From contig CM073321.1 in NCBI GenBank assembly GCA_037043015.1, forward strand, positions 191,001 to 255,000: a stretch of 64,000 nucleotides of DNA, given 5' to 3'. The notes beneath the pieces were generated by a model. The model saw nothing but the letters and a program-made list of their open reading frames with translations. It ran no database searches and was not told the DNA's origin. The DNA comes from Bryum argenteum (lineage: Eukaryota > Streptophyta > Bryopsida > Bryales > Bryaceae). The translations under genes and the position numbers were made by a program. Shown piece after piece: positions 11,083 through 22,294 of the stretch; the first letter of the stretch is position 1; every line of letters starts with the position of its first letter.

Positions 11083-12279
11083 CTAAGAAGATGAATCAAG
11101 CTCTCGTAAAGAAGCCTTGATGATTTCGACCTGCTTCTTGGGTATTGTAATAATAGCGTCTATACCTTCACTGCTTTCCTCATCAAAATGTGTAATTCTT
11201 GATTTCCAAGCAGTGAAAATAGCATCTGTAGGTTGCGAACATACATCTACACCTTTCTCAATAGTCCATCGAAGCTTTCTATTTGTATCCCAATCTGTGT
11301 AATACTTCAGAATTTCTTTGGAGCGTGACATTGGACGGAAGAACTGGATGTCGACCGTATTGGGTAGGTCTAGGTTTGAATTTGGATCAGACATTGCTCG
11401 CCCGAGCCAAAAAGGCCGGCCATCGGTGCCGCATGGACGTAGTGCAACAAAATAACCCTTATAAAGGTCACGTTCAACTCGAAATGAGGGAGCAGGACGA
11501 TCACGTCTCTGGCCAACAAAATGATCATCGTCGTCGTACTCTTCGCGCACATTCCCTTCTAAAGTAAACTCATCTTCCATAGCATGTGCAAGTCGAGTTG
11601 ATGGCCAAAATCCATGTTGTAACGGTAATGGTTCCTTCAAACTTGACGGAATCCCATTTTGTGACGATGCAAGTACGTCCATGGGTATACAAAGAGCATC
11701 TTTAACGCCGCTCCAGTAATATGAGAGAGGCTCGTACAATCTCCGTAATTCAATTGACTCACGTGATAATCGTTCCCAATGATCAACAAAGCCCGAAATC
11801 CCTTTCACCACCTCAGGCAAATTACGCATCTCGTTTGGACGCATTGCATCCGGTTCACCACGTGGCCATAATGATCTGCCTTGAGAATCCTCCTTCCACA
11901 ATTTAATACCAGCATGATCACCTCTAGGAAGCCATTCCTCGACGTGACAGGAAATCTTATACTTCATTACGGGGCATCCACTTGGATCCATGTAAAACTT
12001 GAATTGATGCACTTTCGTATGCCCTACCAATGCTTCATCGCCACCTAACATCCACTCTTCAATGAATTTCTTGAAGTCCGGAACCTCTTGAACGAGGTGT
12101 GGAATAACAAGAAGTTTTTCTATCCTCATAAAAGATTTTATGAGAAGAGGGATGGTACGATAATCCTCCTTTCGCAACGCCATGCTCCAACGCCCAAATA
12201 ACGCATCTATGTCATCATGAGTGTGACCGACGAGCATAAAATTTACATATATCTCTTGGAATACTCGCTTCGCTACCAA
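11083..12279 (-). CDS. Gene T (A), C-terminal block with VGHTHDDID motif
   Basis: A 398-residue open block. The motif VGHTHDDIDALFGRW (about residues 17-31) is the strongest family signature and supplies the presumed third acidic catalytic residue. The rest aligns along its length with 33137-31963 of element B: both have a D..RPSF/HRRDHPRASFRV-type stretch (GQRRDRPAPSFRV here) and end in an acidic, serine-rich tail after IPKKQVEIIKAS. Confidence 0.75.
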   Translation of the reverse strand: MVAKRVFQEIYVNFMLVGHTHDDIDALFGRWSMALRKEDYRTIPLLIKSFMRIEKLLVIPHLVQEVPDFKKFIEEWMLGGDEALVGHTKVHQFKFYMDPSGCPVMKYKISCHVEEWLPRGDHAGIKLWKEDSQGRSLWPRGEPDAMRPNEMRNLPEVVKGISGFVDHWERLSRESIELRRLYEPLSYYWSGVKDALCIPMDVLASSQNGIPSSLKEPLPLQHGFWPSTRLAHAMEDEFTLEGNVREEYDDDDHFVGQRRDRPAPSFRVERDLYKGYFVALRPCGTDGRPFWLGRAMSDPNSNLDLPNTVDIQFFRPMSRSKEILKYYTDWDTNRKLRWTIEKGVDVCSQPTDAIFTAWKSRITHFDEESSEGIDAIITIPKKQVEIIKASLRELDSSS

Positions 12280-12762
12280 AAGTTACCAGAAACTGAAGAC
12301 GAATCTATTCTTGTTATCACTCACAGCATTATCCATTTGGACATTCAAAATCGGAGGCAGAGACTTTGCTGGAACTAGGATGTCAGGAATCGGGCCTAAT
12401 GGATCCATACACACCTCTGAACCTCGTAAAAGAGCAGTATACAATGGATGGGATGGGGGCTCTGTAAAGAGTTGTCTAGATGAGGATTTAGGTGCAGCTT
12501 CGAGATCCCGCAGAAGTCTTGCAAACGAGCCGACCGTATAATTGGCATCATGTGAGTAAACATCTAGTCCGTAATGAGCGTATCGCTGGTCTACATGACC
12601 ATGAGCAAGAATTCCCGTAACTGCAAGAGGTAACTTCATGAGTCCGTCTAAGTTCTTCACCTTATGAGACTGTGAAAGTGGTATTCTTCATACCCCTCCA
12701 AGTACCTTACCTATGATGTTGTAACTCTCTGAAACCCTAAAAATTCTATATACTGTCACCCA

Positions 12763-12840
12763 ATACTGCTCCTGATACTGCTCTCAATACTGCTCCCAAT
12801 ACTGCTCCCAATACTGCTCCCAATACTGCTCCCAATACTA
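12763..12840. repeat. 12-bp tandem repeat (AATACTGCTCCC)
   Basis: About six to seven copies of a dodecamer inside the 650-bp stretch that splits gene T of element A. Confidence 0.9.
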
Positions 12841-13047
12841 ACACGGAAATCTCCACACTTGGGTTTAACACCTTTTACATACAAATCCATTAATAATGTC
12901 ATTGAAAAAAATGGTAGTGGTACAAACATTTCCTGCCTTGGTAGTGCTACCTGGTCCTTCCAGGTACCATGAACTGACCTAAGCAGTAGTTCCTGTCACT
13001 ATCCAACACTCCACACACACACACCACACACACGCTCCTAGCTCCAG

Positions 13048-13084
<37 letters not shown>
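13048..13084. repeat. (GA)n microsatellite
   Basis: A run of GA dinucleotides, followed by CTCCAAAAAA and AACCCTAA-type boxes, in the same intervening stretch. Confidence 0.95.
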
Positions 13085-13086
<2 letters not shown>

Positions 13087-13155
13087 TCCAAAAAACTAAC
13101 TCCAAACCCTGGCCGCCAAACCCTAATCTCCAACCCTAGCTGCCTTCATCCATCC

Positions 13156-13263
13156 ACAGGATTTCATCCCAGGACAAGATTTCATCCCAGAACAGGATTT
13201 CATCCCAGGACAGGATTTCATCCCAGAACAGGATTTCATCCCAGAACAGGATTTCATCCTAGG
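13156..13263. repeat. 18-bp tandem repeat (CAGGATTTCATCCCAGAA)
   Basis: Six copies with small changes. Each unit contains a short palindrome-like GGATTTCATCC. It adjoins the end of block 1 of gene T. Confidence 0.9.
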
Positions 13264-14205
13264 ACTCTAAAGTCTAGTAGTCTTAATAGGCTACTAGCAG
13301 ATTTACTCTTTTACTGGCTAGGTAAATCCCCGGTTAACAGAGACAAGGCAGGTGATGCTGTTTTTGAGTGGTCCATCTTGTCATGCATAATCGTCAAAAC
13401 ATCCTGAGGCGACTCCCTAGACCTAAAGCGGTTGAGGTAGTACAAGTCTCTGTGCGCATATGCGGAATCTAAGTGCACATTCAACTTCCTCGACCATATA
13501 AGCGATGATGGTGTCCCGGAAAGAGTGAGCTTCATCAGTGATTGTAACTCATCACACTTGGAACAACGCGCGAAATTGTCCCCTGATCGTTTAGCATAGT
13601 ATTCTGGATAGCTGAGGCGGCGAATCTTACTAAGGTTTGAAGTTGACACCGGCGGGAGCCCACACTCTTCAAGGTGATGATCAAGAAGAGGAATTTGGTC
13701 CTTCCACTTAAAACTTGAAGGAAGTACCTTGGCAACGACCTTCTCCCCTGATGGAAGGCTCCGGCACTTGTGAGGCATGTGATCGGCATGTCTATCAAGT
13801 ATTGCCCCTAAGACGGCAGAAGCAACAATCGTATGCCTCCTAGGCTTTCGCAAGCCCGTGTTCCCGTGTAACCGGGCCTCATGCCCATCAGCTGCACTCT
13901 GGGCGTTGCGATAAAACGTACCGTTGCTCACGCCCATGATCTTCATCCGCGCAATTGGACAAACATCAATACCCTCTAAAGTGACTACATTTCGCCTTTC
14001 AGCATTTCTGTGAAACTGCCTATGGACATCGAGTTTGACGTGATTCTTGAACTGCATAGTTGTCTTGTCGTACATGCGACACCTGAGAACCTTAGTCTAA
14101 CCTACACCCCTTGCAGTAAAGCCTGACTCGAGCACAAGTGGGAATACTGTTCCGCGCTATAGATTAGCTCAACACCAGCTAGACAATTTCACCTGATGTA
14201 TGCTA

Positions 14206-14323
14206 CAGGTTAGCTCGACCCGAGCTAAACTGTCCGACAAGATGCATACAGCAGTTTAGCTCGACTCGAGCTAAACTGCAGATGTATACATCTATACAGT
14301 TTAGCTCGACTCGAGCTAAACTG
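14206..14323. promoter_or_regulatory. Element A palindrome cluster upstream of gene T (3 copies)
   Basis: Near-perfect palindromes with core TTAGCTCGACTCGAGCTAA at 14206-14232, 14251-14279 and 14297-14323, plus a weaker relic near 14163-14182. Arms extend to 12-14 bp around a single central base. They begin about 130 bp upstream of the first gene T block, so they could be binding sites for an element-coded protein at the promoter. Confidence 0.9.
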
Positions 14324-14960
14324 CATGGCAAAGTACCAAACTAGTCCCGGAATATCCGGAGGGTTTCACAGGATTCGAATAGAATTTCGAATACCGTTAC
14401 AACCAGCGCTCTCCCATTCTATCGTCACACGCAGGAATCAAAATATATTCCTGTACCAATGTAATCGTCAAATCAAAATAATATGTCAACAACGACTCCG
14501 AATGCACCATGCTGATGTACAAGTCATTAGAATACAACCATTGAATTGAAATCGTCAAGTACTACTACTGAAGATAAGAAGCAAACTATGAAGAATATGA
14601 ATCTAACAATGCGAGAAGCTGTGCAAAGCAAGTTGAACGACAAACAATCATGTATAAATGCAATCGACAAACACGTACGCGAAGGTAGAGGGCGAATTGA
14701 AGGAAGCGCGGAGAACTCAGAAACGTCGAGGGAGTTCGGCAAACTGAGAGATTGAAAAAAGAATCATTCCGTCCTGGATTCCGAAGGTCATTGCGTAGCG
14801 CAATGCCGTTTTCGCGCTAACCCAGAATTAAGAAATGGGAGGGAATTGACTTTTAGAAATTGAAAATTGGCGGGAACTGAAGTCTCGACAAATGAAGTGT
14901 CAACAGTTAATAATGGGCGGGAAGAAACGGGCCGCCATTTGGAAATTGGCGGGATTGGGG
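14324..14960. other. Intergenic region upstream of the A palindromes
   Basis: Contains GGCGGGAA-type E2F-like boxes (GGCGGGAA at about 14871 and GGCGGGAAG near 14917). A 69-residue plus-strand frame at 14546-14755 is not supported by any motif. Confidence 0.35.
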
Positions 14961-14963
14961 TTA

Positions 14964-14991
14964 TAGGGTTTAGGGTTTAGGGTTTAGGGTT
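14964..14991 (+). repeat. TTTAGGG telomere-type repeat, about four units
   Basis: Plant-type telomere units. Read on the minus strand they are AAACCCTAA telo-boxes upstream of gene T, a known plant promoter motif. The corresponding array in element B is at 36359-36460. Confidence 0.9.
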
Positions 14992-17750
14992 ATATTATAG
15001 GTGTGTGATAATTGTAATTGGTCAAAAAAATGTTAATATTTATACACCTACTGTGAGGAATACTATGTTAGCAAACACTCAATGACACAATAAAATTTTA
15101 GTATAATTACTTGTAGGCAATACAATTGATACAACTTTCAATTTCATATTTTTGTGAATCGAGTATTCTTAACCTCAAACTTTTCTTTCTAAATAAAGTT
15201 CCTATACAATAAATTCGATGCAATTTTTATCTTAAGGTGAAGTATGACATATTTAATTAAATATGGACAGTCCACGATCTACAATTAAGTACAATAGTTG
15301 CAAAATGATTTCTATAATCTAGATTCCATGAAGATACTCTTCAAATATGTAGATTTTAAGGTCATGGATGGAATGATCTCCACATGTTTTAAAGTCCATA
15401 ATAAGCCCAAACTCCATATTTAATTAAATGATGCATAAGTCTTAGTAAGTATTAGGTTATTAATATCTTATCTATAAGTTTACTACTACTAACGTTTTTG
15501 TGTGTATGCACTTGCTAAAAATTCTTAATTGAATGTTGATTATTATACACTTCAAATTAATTCTATCATATGCAATATCTCGTTAAAAATTGTATGAGTA
15601 AACATAATTTTTATTAAATTCTGTTTACTTCTTCGTATATACGTAATATATTTGATAATTATATACAATTTAATATAGTAAATGATATTTATTACATATT
15701 ATATTATATATTATTTATCCATAAAAAAAAAAATCTTTCAAAATGTAAATTCATACAATGTAAATATAATCTTAGTATATTATGTAGAGTATCAAAATGA
15801 TTCAGCTATAAATTGTACTGATGAAATCAACTATTTTAACTTTAAATTTTAAATGAAATTTTCAAGGTTATCAACAATGAAAAATTTATACTATTTCATA
15901 AGTAAGTTTGTAAATCTTGTCAAATACCCTTTGGAATATAAAAGAAGTTTTAATATACATAAAATTTTATATTTAAACTTAATTTCATTGTATAGATGCT
16001 CAATAGTATATATGTCATTCAATTCTTTTTAACGTAAAGCTTAACAAAATAAGATTACTATTGAACGTTTTAATTTCATTTGTAGATGTTTAACCTTAAA
16101 ACTCGATTTTGTATTGAAATGATCAAAATCAATTGCAAATATGAATATCTTTTCGTTTGAAATATGCATTCATCAAATACCTTCAATACATCCATTGATC
16201 TTTAAAGTTGAAATTCTATTCTGCAAATTTCAGTTAGTATCAAATTATAAATTACATATCTTCTGTGTCAAATTTTAATTAGATATCTATTGATTGTCCA
16301 AGAAATGGAGATTTCAGCTTATAGCCTAATTAGTTACGGATGTTACCATCCAAACGACCCTTACTTAAAAGCATCCGCCCCAGATAAACTAACCACCATG
16401 CAGTGTTCCGCCTCTGTTTCGACAGTTAGACATCCTTGGACGAAATAGTGGTATTTCAAGATTGATGGTGACGTGCAACGTCACCACTTCCCACCTATCT
16501 TACACATTGAATCAAGGTTCTCTTTGCAAAGCTATAGTAAAGGTGCACGGAGTCGTTCTGTCTAGCCGTTGGTACTCCGCATCTTCACGGAGAGTTCAAT
16601 TTCAGTGTGTCCATGTTGGAGAAAGCAGGGCAACCATTTATTCTTATCATTAGTATTACTTCTTTTATGACGTTATATTAGATTTTAACTTTCATTCTTG
16701 AGGATTAAATAACTAAACAAACATCTGAGTATTTAAGAAAGTCAATGTGTGAGAAATTGAACCTATTCCATGCTTATGTCTTAAATTATTTCACCTTGTG
16801 AAATCATAAGAATAAGATTTATGAAAACTAATTAAAGAAATGAAATTTTTTAGTACAAGATCTTCTTAAGCTTAAACGTAAGCTTAAAACACGTAATTTG
16901 TTATAATCGGAATATTCAGATTATCAAATTGATGAAAATTGAGCTTAGGTTGAGCCAAATGTACTATGTGGGTACATTTTCCTCGACCCAAGCTAAACCC
17001 ACATTAATTTTCTCAAAATCAGTGAAGAATACCATTATAATGAATTACGTGTTTTAACCAAATCAAGTTTATTTCACCATAATTATATTGTTTTCGTTGT
17101 AATAATTATAATGAGTCATAAACATATGAAACTTTTTACGCCTTATTAATATGAATTCTACGCAATATAATATAATTTACATTTATTTTAAGTATTGTGC
17201 TTAATCTTGGACATTTCTTTTTTTAAAAGATGTTCATACTTCAAATTAAAGATTGTAAAAATTATTTACGTTTATTGAAATTATATTTTTGAAATTATTT
17301 GTAGAAACTATACTTTTAAATGAATAAGCTTCTCGATAAGACTATCTTACAGTACTCTACAATATATAATTAGGCATTAACAACGCGACACTGCAATGGA
17401 CATTTATATTTATCTATACTTTATCAAAATATAACTTATAAAAAAGCAACTTTAAGTAAAATTTATTTATAATTTTACAAGCAAGCCAAAAAGGTATTAC
17501 AAATAAAACTTGTAAAACATTATAACTGAAATTATTCATTTTTATCGTCTAGAAATTACTCAAACATATTGCTTAGCATCATGTGTATATTAGGTTACTT
17601 ATTTTAGAAATGTTTAGCTACTGTTGATCGAGATATCAATCATCTTTTGTAGTAATTGTATCACGTCAAAAGTTGTGCAGTTTTCAAATCTTCTATCACT
17701 TATAGCTATGCATGGCCACTGAAAACCTTACAATATCAACACTTCTCACA
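14992..17750. other. AT-rich spacer of element A, first part
   Basis: Low-complexity AT-rich DNA without convincing frames. It holds one MITE (16888-17052). Confidence 0.6.
16888..17052. mobile_element. MITE, 165 bp, with 4-bp TTAA duplications
   Basis: Terminal inverted repeats AACACGTAATTTGTTATAAT and AACACGTAATTCATTATAAT, flanked by TTAA at 16884-16887 and 17053-17056. A related 150-bp copy lies at 63846-63995 with a different 4-bp duplication (CCAC). The centre has GTACTATGTGGGTACAT and CTCGACCCAAGCTAAACCC, which resembles half of an element A palindrome. Confidence 0.85.
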
Positions 17751-17929
17751 CTGAGCAGCATTAATACAGGTTGCTGCTCCCTCGTTTATGATGAACAACT
17801 TGAGCTGCAAAAGTCTGACAATAAAGAGTGCGAGCCGAAAGATTGAGTCCGATCACTGAGGTGGAGAGTACAACTCACCGGAGCTGATGGGCACTAACGA
17901 TGTGAAAAGCATGTCGTTCAAGATTCCTG

Positions 17930-18424
17930 ATGAAAGCTTCAAGTTCTTCACATGTTGCAGAATATTAAGAACTTCGAGAATACTTTTACACGGGCATGGA
18001 CGACGAATTCAGCCTCAGGTATTGGACCGCTGAGCAATGCATATTATCTCTCCGGACTGATAACTCATTATTGCCAATGTACCCATGTACTAAACACTCT
18101 ATTGTCAAATTCAACTGGTTTTGAATGCCGCTTGCAAAGTAGAAAATACTCATCCTCATTGTGAGCCTTTCATCCTTAGCAATGCATTTAGAACGTAGAG
18201 TGTTCAGCGCTTTAGGCGCGTGGCTGCATACAGCGACGCATTGGCTTGATGTAGAGTGGGTGCTAACTCTCTTCGTATTGTGTAGCAATGGTAATAAGTT
18301 TCTTGAAAAGCGCGAGAAGTTTATTGGCCTTGTTGGTAATCTTATATTCCGTTCCTTCGAGCGCAATACTCCACAGAGGCTAAAAGAATGGCCTGAGAAC
18401 AAATGGTCTTTTGAACAACCTTAG
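17930..18424 (+). pseudogene. Relic D: fragment related to gene P of element A
   Basis: The part 18297-18415 closely matches 24893-25010 of gene P (FLEKREKFIGLVGN.IFRSFERNTPQRL.EWPEN against FLEKRKKFIGPTGSVIFRSF...TPQRLGDWSEN). It is an isolated duplicate lying within the spacer of element A, without the ParB-like part or the palindromes. The upstream part from about 17930 is weaker and not assigned. Confidence 0.65.
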
Positions 18425-18429
18425 AGAGT

Positions 18430-20200
18430 GATGAACTTCATCGACGTATTTATGTTTTAAACGTGACTTTTCCTTAATAATTTATTATACTACTTTATAA
18501 ATATATTTAAACGCATAGTAAAGAACAAAAAAGATTTTAAATGAACATGCAATAAGAATAAATGTACAGAAATGATCGTTGTACACTGTAAATAATAATG
18601 TGGCCAACCATGTAAACTAATACATGTTTTCATATTTTTAGAATGTAATCATAGTGATTATACTATCTAAAATAAGTCTTTTTTAATTTATATAACTGGT
18701 AAAATAAATAGTCAATAAAACTTACATTGAAATAAGGGATTATTGATTCGACTATTATAAATAAATAACTGGTAAAATTTTGACTTCTAAAATAATGTTC
18801 GAATTAATAATTCAGTTATTAACTAATGTTGTCAAAGACACTACTTATAGAAGTATCAAAAATTAAAAAAATATCATATTATAATTTTTAATTATCTATA
18901 TATAAACTATTATATCAGCAATAACTTTATGCAATATCAGCTCATTCTCAAAAAACAAGTGTATTTCATATGTAATAATAATCTATTCCTAACCTTCTTT
19001 CAAATAATCTACTATGAAAGAGTGTATTTATTAATTTCTTATACCTAGATAACATATCTATAAAATACTATATTTATTGGATAACCAATTTATTAGTCTA
19101 TTAAAGTCAATAAAACTAATAATTGAGCTTTCCAAATAATTGATTTATTGACCTACTATTTTCAAATACCAAATTAATAAGATCATATATTTATTAGCGT
19201 ATTAGTTCTTTCAATAAATAGTCGAATCAATAATCCCTTATTTCAATGTGTATTCAATAATTTGTTTATTGTTAGTTATTTTTCAATGTACTATATTTAT
19301 TAGATATTGTATCTTTTGATGATCAATTTATTATATGATTGTATATTTATTTATTTTTGTACATTAACATATTTTTAAAAAGTCTATAAAATATCTACTG
19401 ATTGACAAATTAAATGTGTATTAAATAATCACTTCGTTAAGACTTATGTTATCCAAAAAATAATCCATTAAAGATATTATTTAATAACGAGTAATACGAA
19501 AATAACTTAATTTTCAAAAATTTAGATTCTTATTATTTATTTATTTAATTATTTTTATTTTTCTGAAATATTGAAGAGGTATTAGGATAGAGAGTGATAA
19601 TTTTGATTTCTAATTTTCTTAAAAATGACATCAAATTTTTTTTTTCTTAACTTTTGCATTTCAATGTTATCGCATATATCTTTTCATACTTAAGTTAACC
19701 TCAATGTGACTAGAGTACAAAACGAAAATTCACGTTTCTAAAAACTTATGGTTATATTTATTTATACTAACAAAATATTATTTGTACTTGTCAATACCCA
19801 TCATCTGAAAATAGTACATACTATAGAAGTAGAAAAACTAATATGTATAAGACAATTTTTGTTACAGAAATTCAGTATATTTGTTTTACTTGGATGATTA
19901 AAAAATCACAAATCAATTACAAGGTGAAGAGCCTTATATAGAATTATTTTATTTTAAAAAGGTTTCTACCTGTGTATACTATAGGTGATAAAAACAAAAC
20001 ATGACATCCCTTTATTACAGTAGATAGGGAATAACGTACTCTCTAAATTATGAGTTAAAACTAAGAATTTAGAGTACTTTACAATACTAAATTTAGTCAC
20101 AAACTTTCATTAAAAACCTAAACATGTACTTAGTCAAATTTTGGACAAAAGTTGGACATAAACATAGTCAAATCCTAGTCAAAACTTAGCCAAGAATTAG
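18430..20200. other. AT-rich spacer of element A, second part
   Basis: Very AT-rich, no gene. Holds the inverted-repeat pair at 18724-19249. Confidence 0.6.
18724..19249. mobile_element. Probable MITE with 33-bp perfect inverted repeats
   Basis: The segments 18724-18756 and 19217-19249 are perfect reverse complements (starting ACATTGAAATAAGGGATTAT). They enclose about 460 bp of AT-rich DNA with no frame. Weaker similarity continues outward, so the true ends and target duplication are unclear. Confidence 0.7.
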
Positions 20201-20201
20201 T

Positions 20202-20326
20202 GAAAAAATTAGTAAACATTAGTAAACTAGTAAACATTAGTAAAAATTAGTAAACATTAGTAAAAATTTGTAAACATTACTAAAAATTAGTAAACATTAG
20301 TAAATATTAGTAAACTAAAATTACTA
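20202..20326. repeat. Short tandem array of AGTAAACATTAGTAAAAATT
   Basis: Degenerate roughly 10-20-bp units built on AGTAAA/ACATT, directly left of the CATG hairpin. Confidence 0.85.
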
Positions 20327-20341
20327 AAGTAAAAAAGTTTT

Positions 20342-20443
20342 CCATGCCCATGATCATGTGCATGGGCATGGTCATGTACATGGCCATGTTTGTGTGTATG
20401 ACCATGTGCATGACCATGCCCATGCACATGATCATGGGCATGG
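20342..20443. repeat. NNCATG hexamer hairpin of element A
   Basis: A 35-bp perfect inverted repeat (20342-20376 and 20409-20443) made of NNCATG hexamers (CCATGCCCATGATCATGTGC...), with a 32-bp loop that is also CATG-rich. The flanks TTTTCC/GGAGAA extend the pairing. It starts 1.88 kb upstream of the gene P start. Frames through it encode His- or Met-repeat peptides but are repeat artefacts. Confidence 0.95.
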
Positions 20444-20552
20444 AGAACTTTTCCATGATGGGATTGCCACGTCCCACCACCACCGCCATTTCGCAGTGTC
20501 CATCCCCCCAACATTTCCATCAGCCAGGCTCATTTCCTGCATTCCTTCTTTC

Positions 20553-20665
20553 TCTCCTCTGCGCTGCACACTCGTGCTTCTCCATCAGGATTTTGTCGTT
20601 TACTGTTTATCTCCTCTGCGCTGCAACACTCGTGCTTCTCAAACAGGGTTTTGTCGTTTTGCGCT
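20553..20665 (+). repeat. 57-bp tandem duplication in the P leader (A)
   Basis: Two copies of a unit starting TCTCCTCTGCGCTGCA and containing CTCGTGCTTCTC and TTTTGTCGTTT, in the GC-rich stretch after the hairpin. Confidence 0.85.
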
Positions 20666-20935
20666 TATTCTGCGTTGGCGCCATTTTGCTCCAGTCTCTT
20701 TACTTAGTGGTGTAAGGGTTTGCGCCGAGGTGAGGCTGCGAGGCTCTGTAGTTGAGTGCTTCGCGGATTTTTTTCTTGAAAAACTGTAGGGACTGCTTGG
20801 CGGAGGTTTAGGGTTTGGCTTCGTAGTTGAGTGCTTGGCGGAGTTGGTTTGGATGTGTAGTTGAGTGCTGGCAGAGGTCGGCGGAGGCTTTTTTGTTGAG
20901 TGAGGCGGAGGTGCCGCTGCTTGGGGGAGCCCGCA

Positions 20936-21066
20936 GGTGTTTTCGGAGGTTTTCGGAGGTGCCGCTTTTCCGCAGGGAGGTTTCGGAGGTGCCGCTTTTC
21001 TGCAGGGAGGTTTTCGGAGGTGCCGCTTTTCCGTAGGTGAGGTTTTCGGAGGTGCCGCTGCTTGCG
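20936..21066 (+). repeat. GC-rich tandem repeat GGTTTTCGGAGGTGCCGCTT
   Basis: Three to four imperfect copies of a unit of about 33-38 bp in the probable 5' leader of gene P. Frames through it give GGAAF-type repeats and are not believed. Confidence 0.85.
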
Positions 21067-22294
21067 GGAGCTCGAAGAAGGTGCTCGCCGAAGCTGTAGC
21101 CGGATTGAAGGTTATCTGCAGTTGCTTGCCGGATTGGGGTTCTGCTTCCGGTTCTGCTTCGTTGCTTGTCGGAGGTTGTGCTTCCGGAGGAAAAGCTGCT
21201 GCTGCGCGTTCACCGGTGCGGTTACGGATAACTTAGGTAAGCAGTGAATGCCACTAAAAATTCTAAGCGATTCCTCCAGCTGCGTGAGAGACATTTGCTT
21301 TTTCTGGTCGTTAGAGAAATTTTTGAGTTTCTAAGTTAGAGAATTTCGGTGTTCATGTTTGTTAGAGGGAGTTGGTGTTCCTGTTCGTTTGCGCCTAGGG
21401 TTGCTGGAGACTGGTACTTGCGGAGTACGGGGGAGTGATTTGCGGCTACTTCTGCTTTTTGGAAGTGATTAGCGGCGACAGAATTTTGCTGAATTCTTCT
21501 TCCTCGTAAGTCCTCAGTCCCAATTTAATCTACTTTGATTGCATCCCATTTGAGAAGCATACATCCACGCATTTTCCGATTCATTGCAGGTAGGAACTGG
21601 ATTTGAACTAAAATTTTCAATCTCTTATGAGATTTTGCAATAGTTAGTTTGAGATTTAGCTCGACGTGAAGTAGTTGCGCAATTTAAGTGAGCCGGTCAC
21701 TAGTAGGGTTGTGTTTGTATGCATGATTTGATTCTTGCATCCATTCTTGTGCATTACTTGTCATGTTTTTTCTGTAACATACAATACAGTTTCATTGTTC
21801 ATCTTGTCTTTGAATGTGCCCGACACTAATGTACTAATTTTGACTTCGAATGTGCTCAGCAGTATTTGATTTCTGTTCTTCACAATAGCACTTCTTTTCT
21901 AACTGCATTCATGTTGAATCTTGTATATGTGTGAATTCCATTTTAAGCATTGAAAAAAACAATGGATGCAGCATGTTCTGTTGAATTGGGTCGGCTTATG
22001 AATGGAGAAATTAGACTTTGTCCTTCAGCTACACTATCATTAAACTCCCAATCGAACTCCCCAACCAATTTTTTTCATACAAGATCTGTAACTCATCACA
22101 AATGCTAACATGCAAACGAAGTTAATCACATCCTTCCCATATCATGACTAAACACATTCTTGTGCAGGTCAAGCCAAGGACAAGCGCAGCAACCAAGCGC
22201 ATTATCAACTAAAAAAACGAAAATGGCAGACAGGTAACGATCATCACCTGCATTCTAATGACAATTTAGCTAATAAATAGTTAGGTACTCCCTA

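Larger units (their letters stand above)
11083..14075 (-). pseudogene. Element A gene T: DUF7869-like DDE-type transposase-like gene
   Basis: Three coding blocks in order on the minus strand: 14075-13311, 12660-12283 and 12279-11083. Block 1 holds a Cys/His-poor N-terminal part with GVSNGTFYR (helix-turn-helix-like) and an LHGNTG motif, then a C..C pair (ARCSKCDEL) and IMHDKMDHSKTASP. Block 2 holds VQMDNAVSDNKNRFVF. Block 3 begins VNFMLVGHTHDDIDALFGRW. The acidic residues of MDHSK, MDNA..DNKN and HTHDDID are spaced like an RNase H-fold DDE/D active site. The DUF7869 family has this set of motifs and is found in many eukaryotic repeats; a transposase role is inference. Compared with gene T of element B it lacks roughly 200 N-terminal residues, and 650 bp of repeat-rich DNA separates blocks 1 and 2 where B is contiguous. 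Blocks 2 and 3 are separated by a stop. Confidence 0.75.
20460..22222 (+). promoter_or_regulatory. Probable promoter and 5' leader of gene P (A)
   Basis: The DNA changes abruptly from AT-rich to GC-rich after the hairpin and stays so to about 21.5 kb, as expected of a promoter and leader. Splice-like GTAAGT and TTGCAG signals occur near 21505 and 21590. No coding frame is supported before the ATG at 22223. Confidence 0.5.

Noticed and set aside
16462-16653. Small gene of 63 residues
   Set aside because: Single frame in AT-rich spacer, no motif, no counterpart in element B.
20287-20789. His-rich (HGHAHGHTH) and Met-rich peptides, as if metal-binding
   Set aside because: They come from reading the NNCATG hairpin in several frames on both strands.
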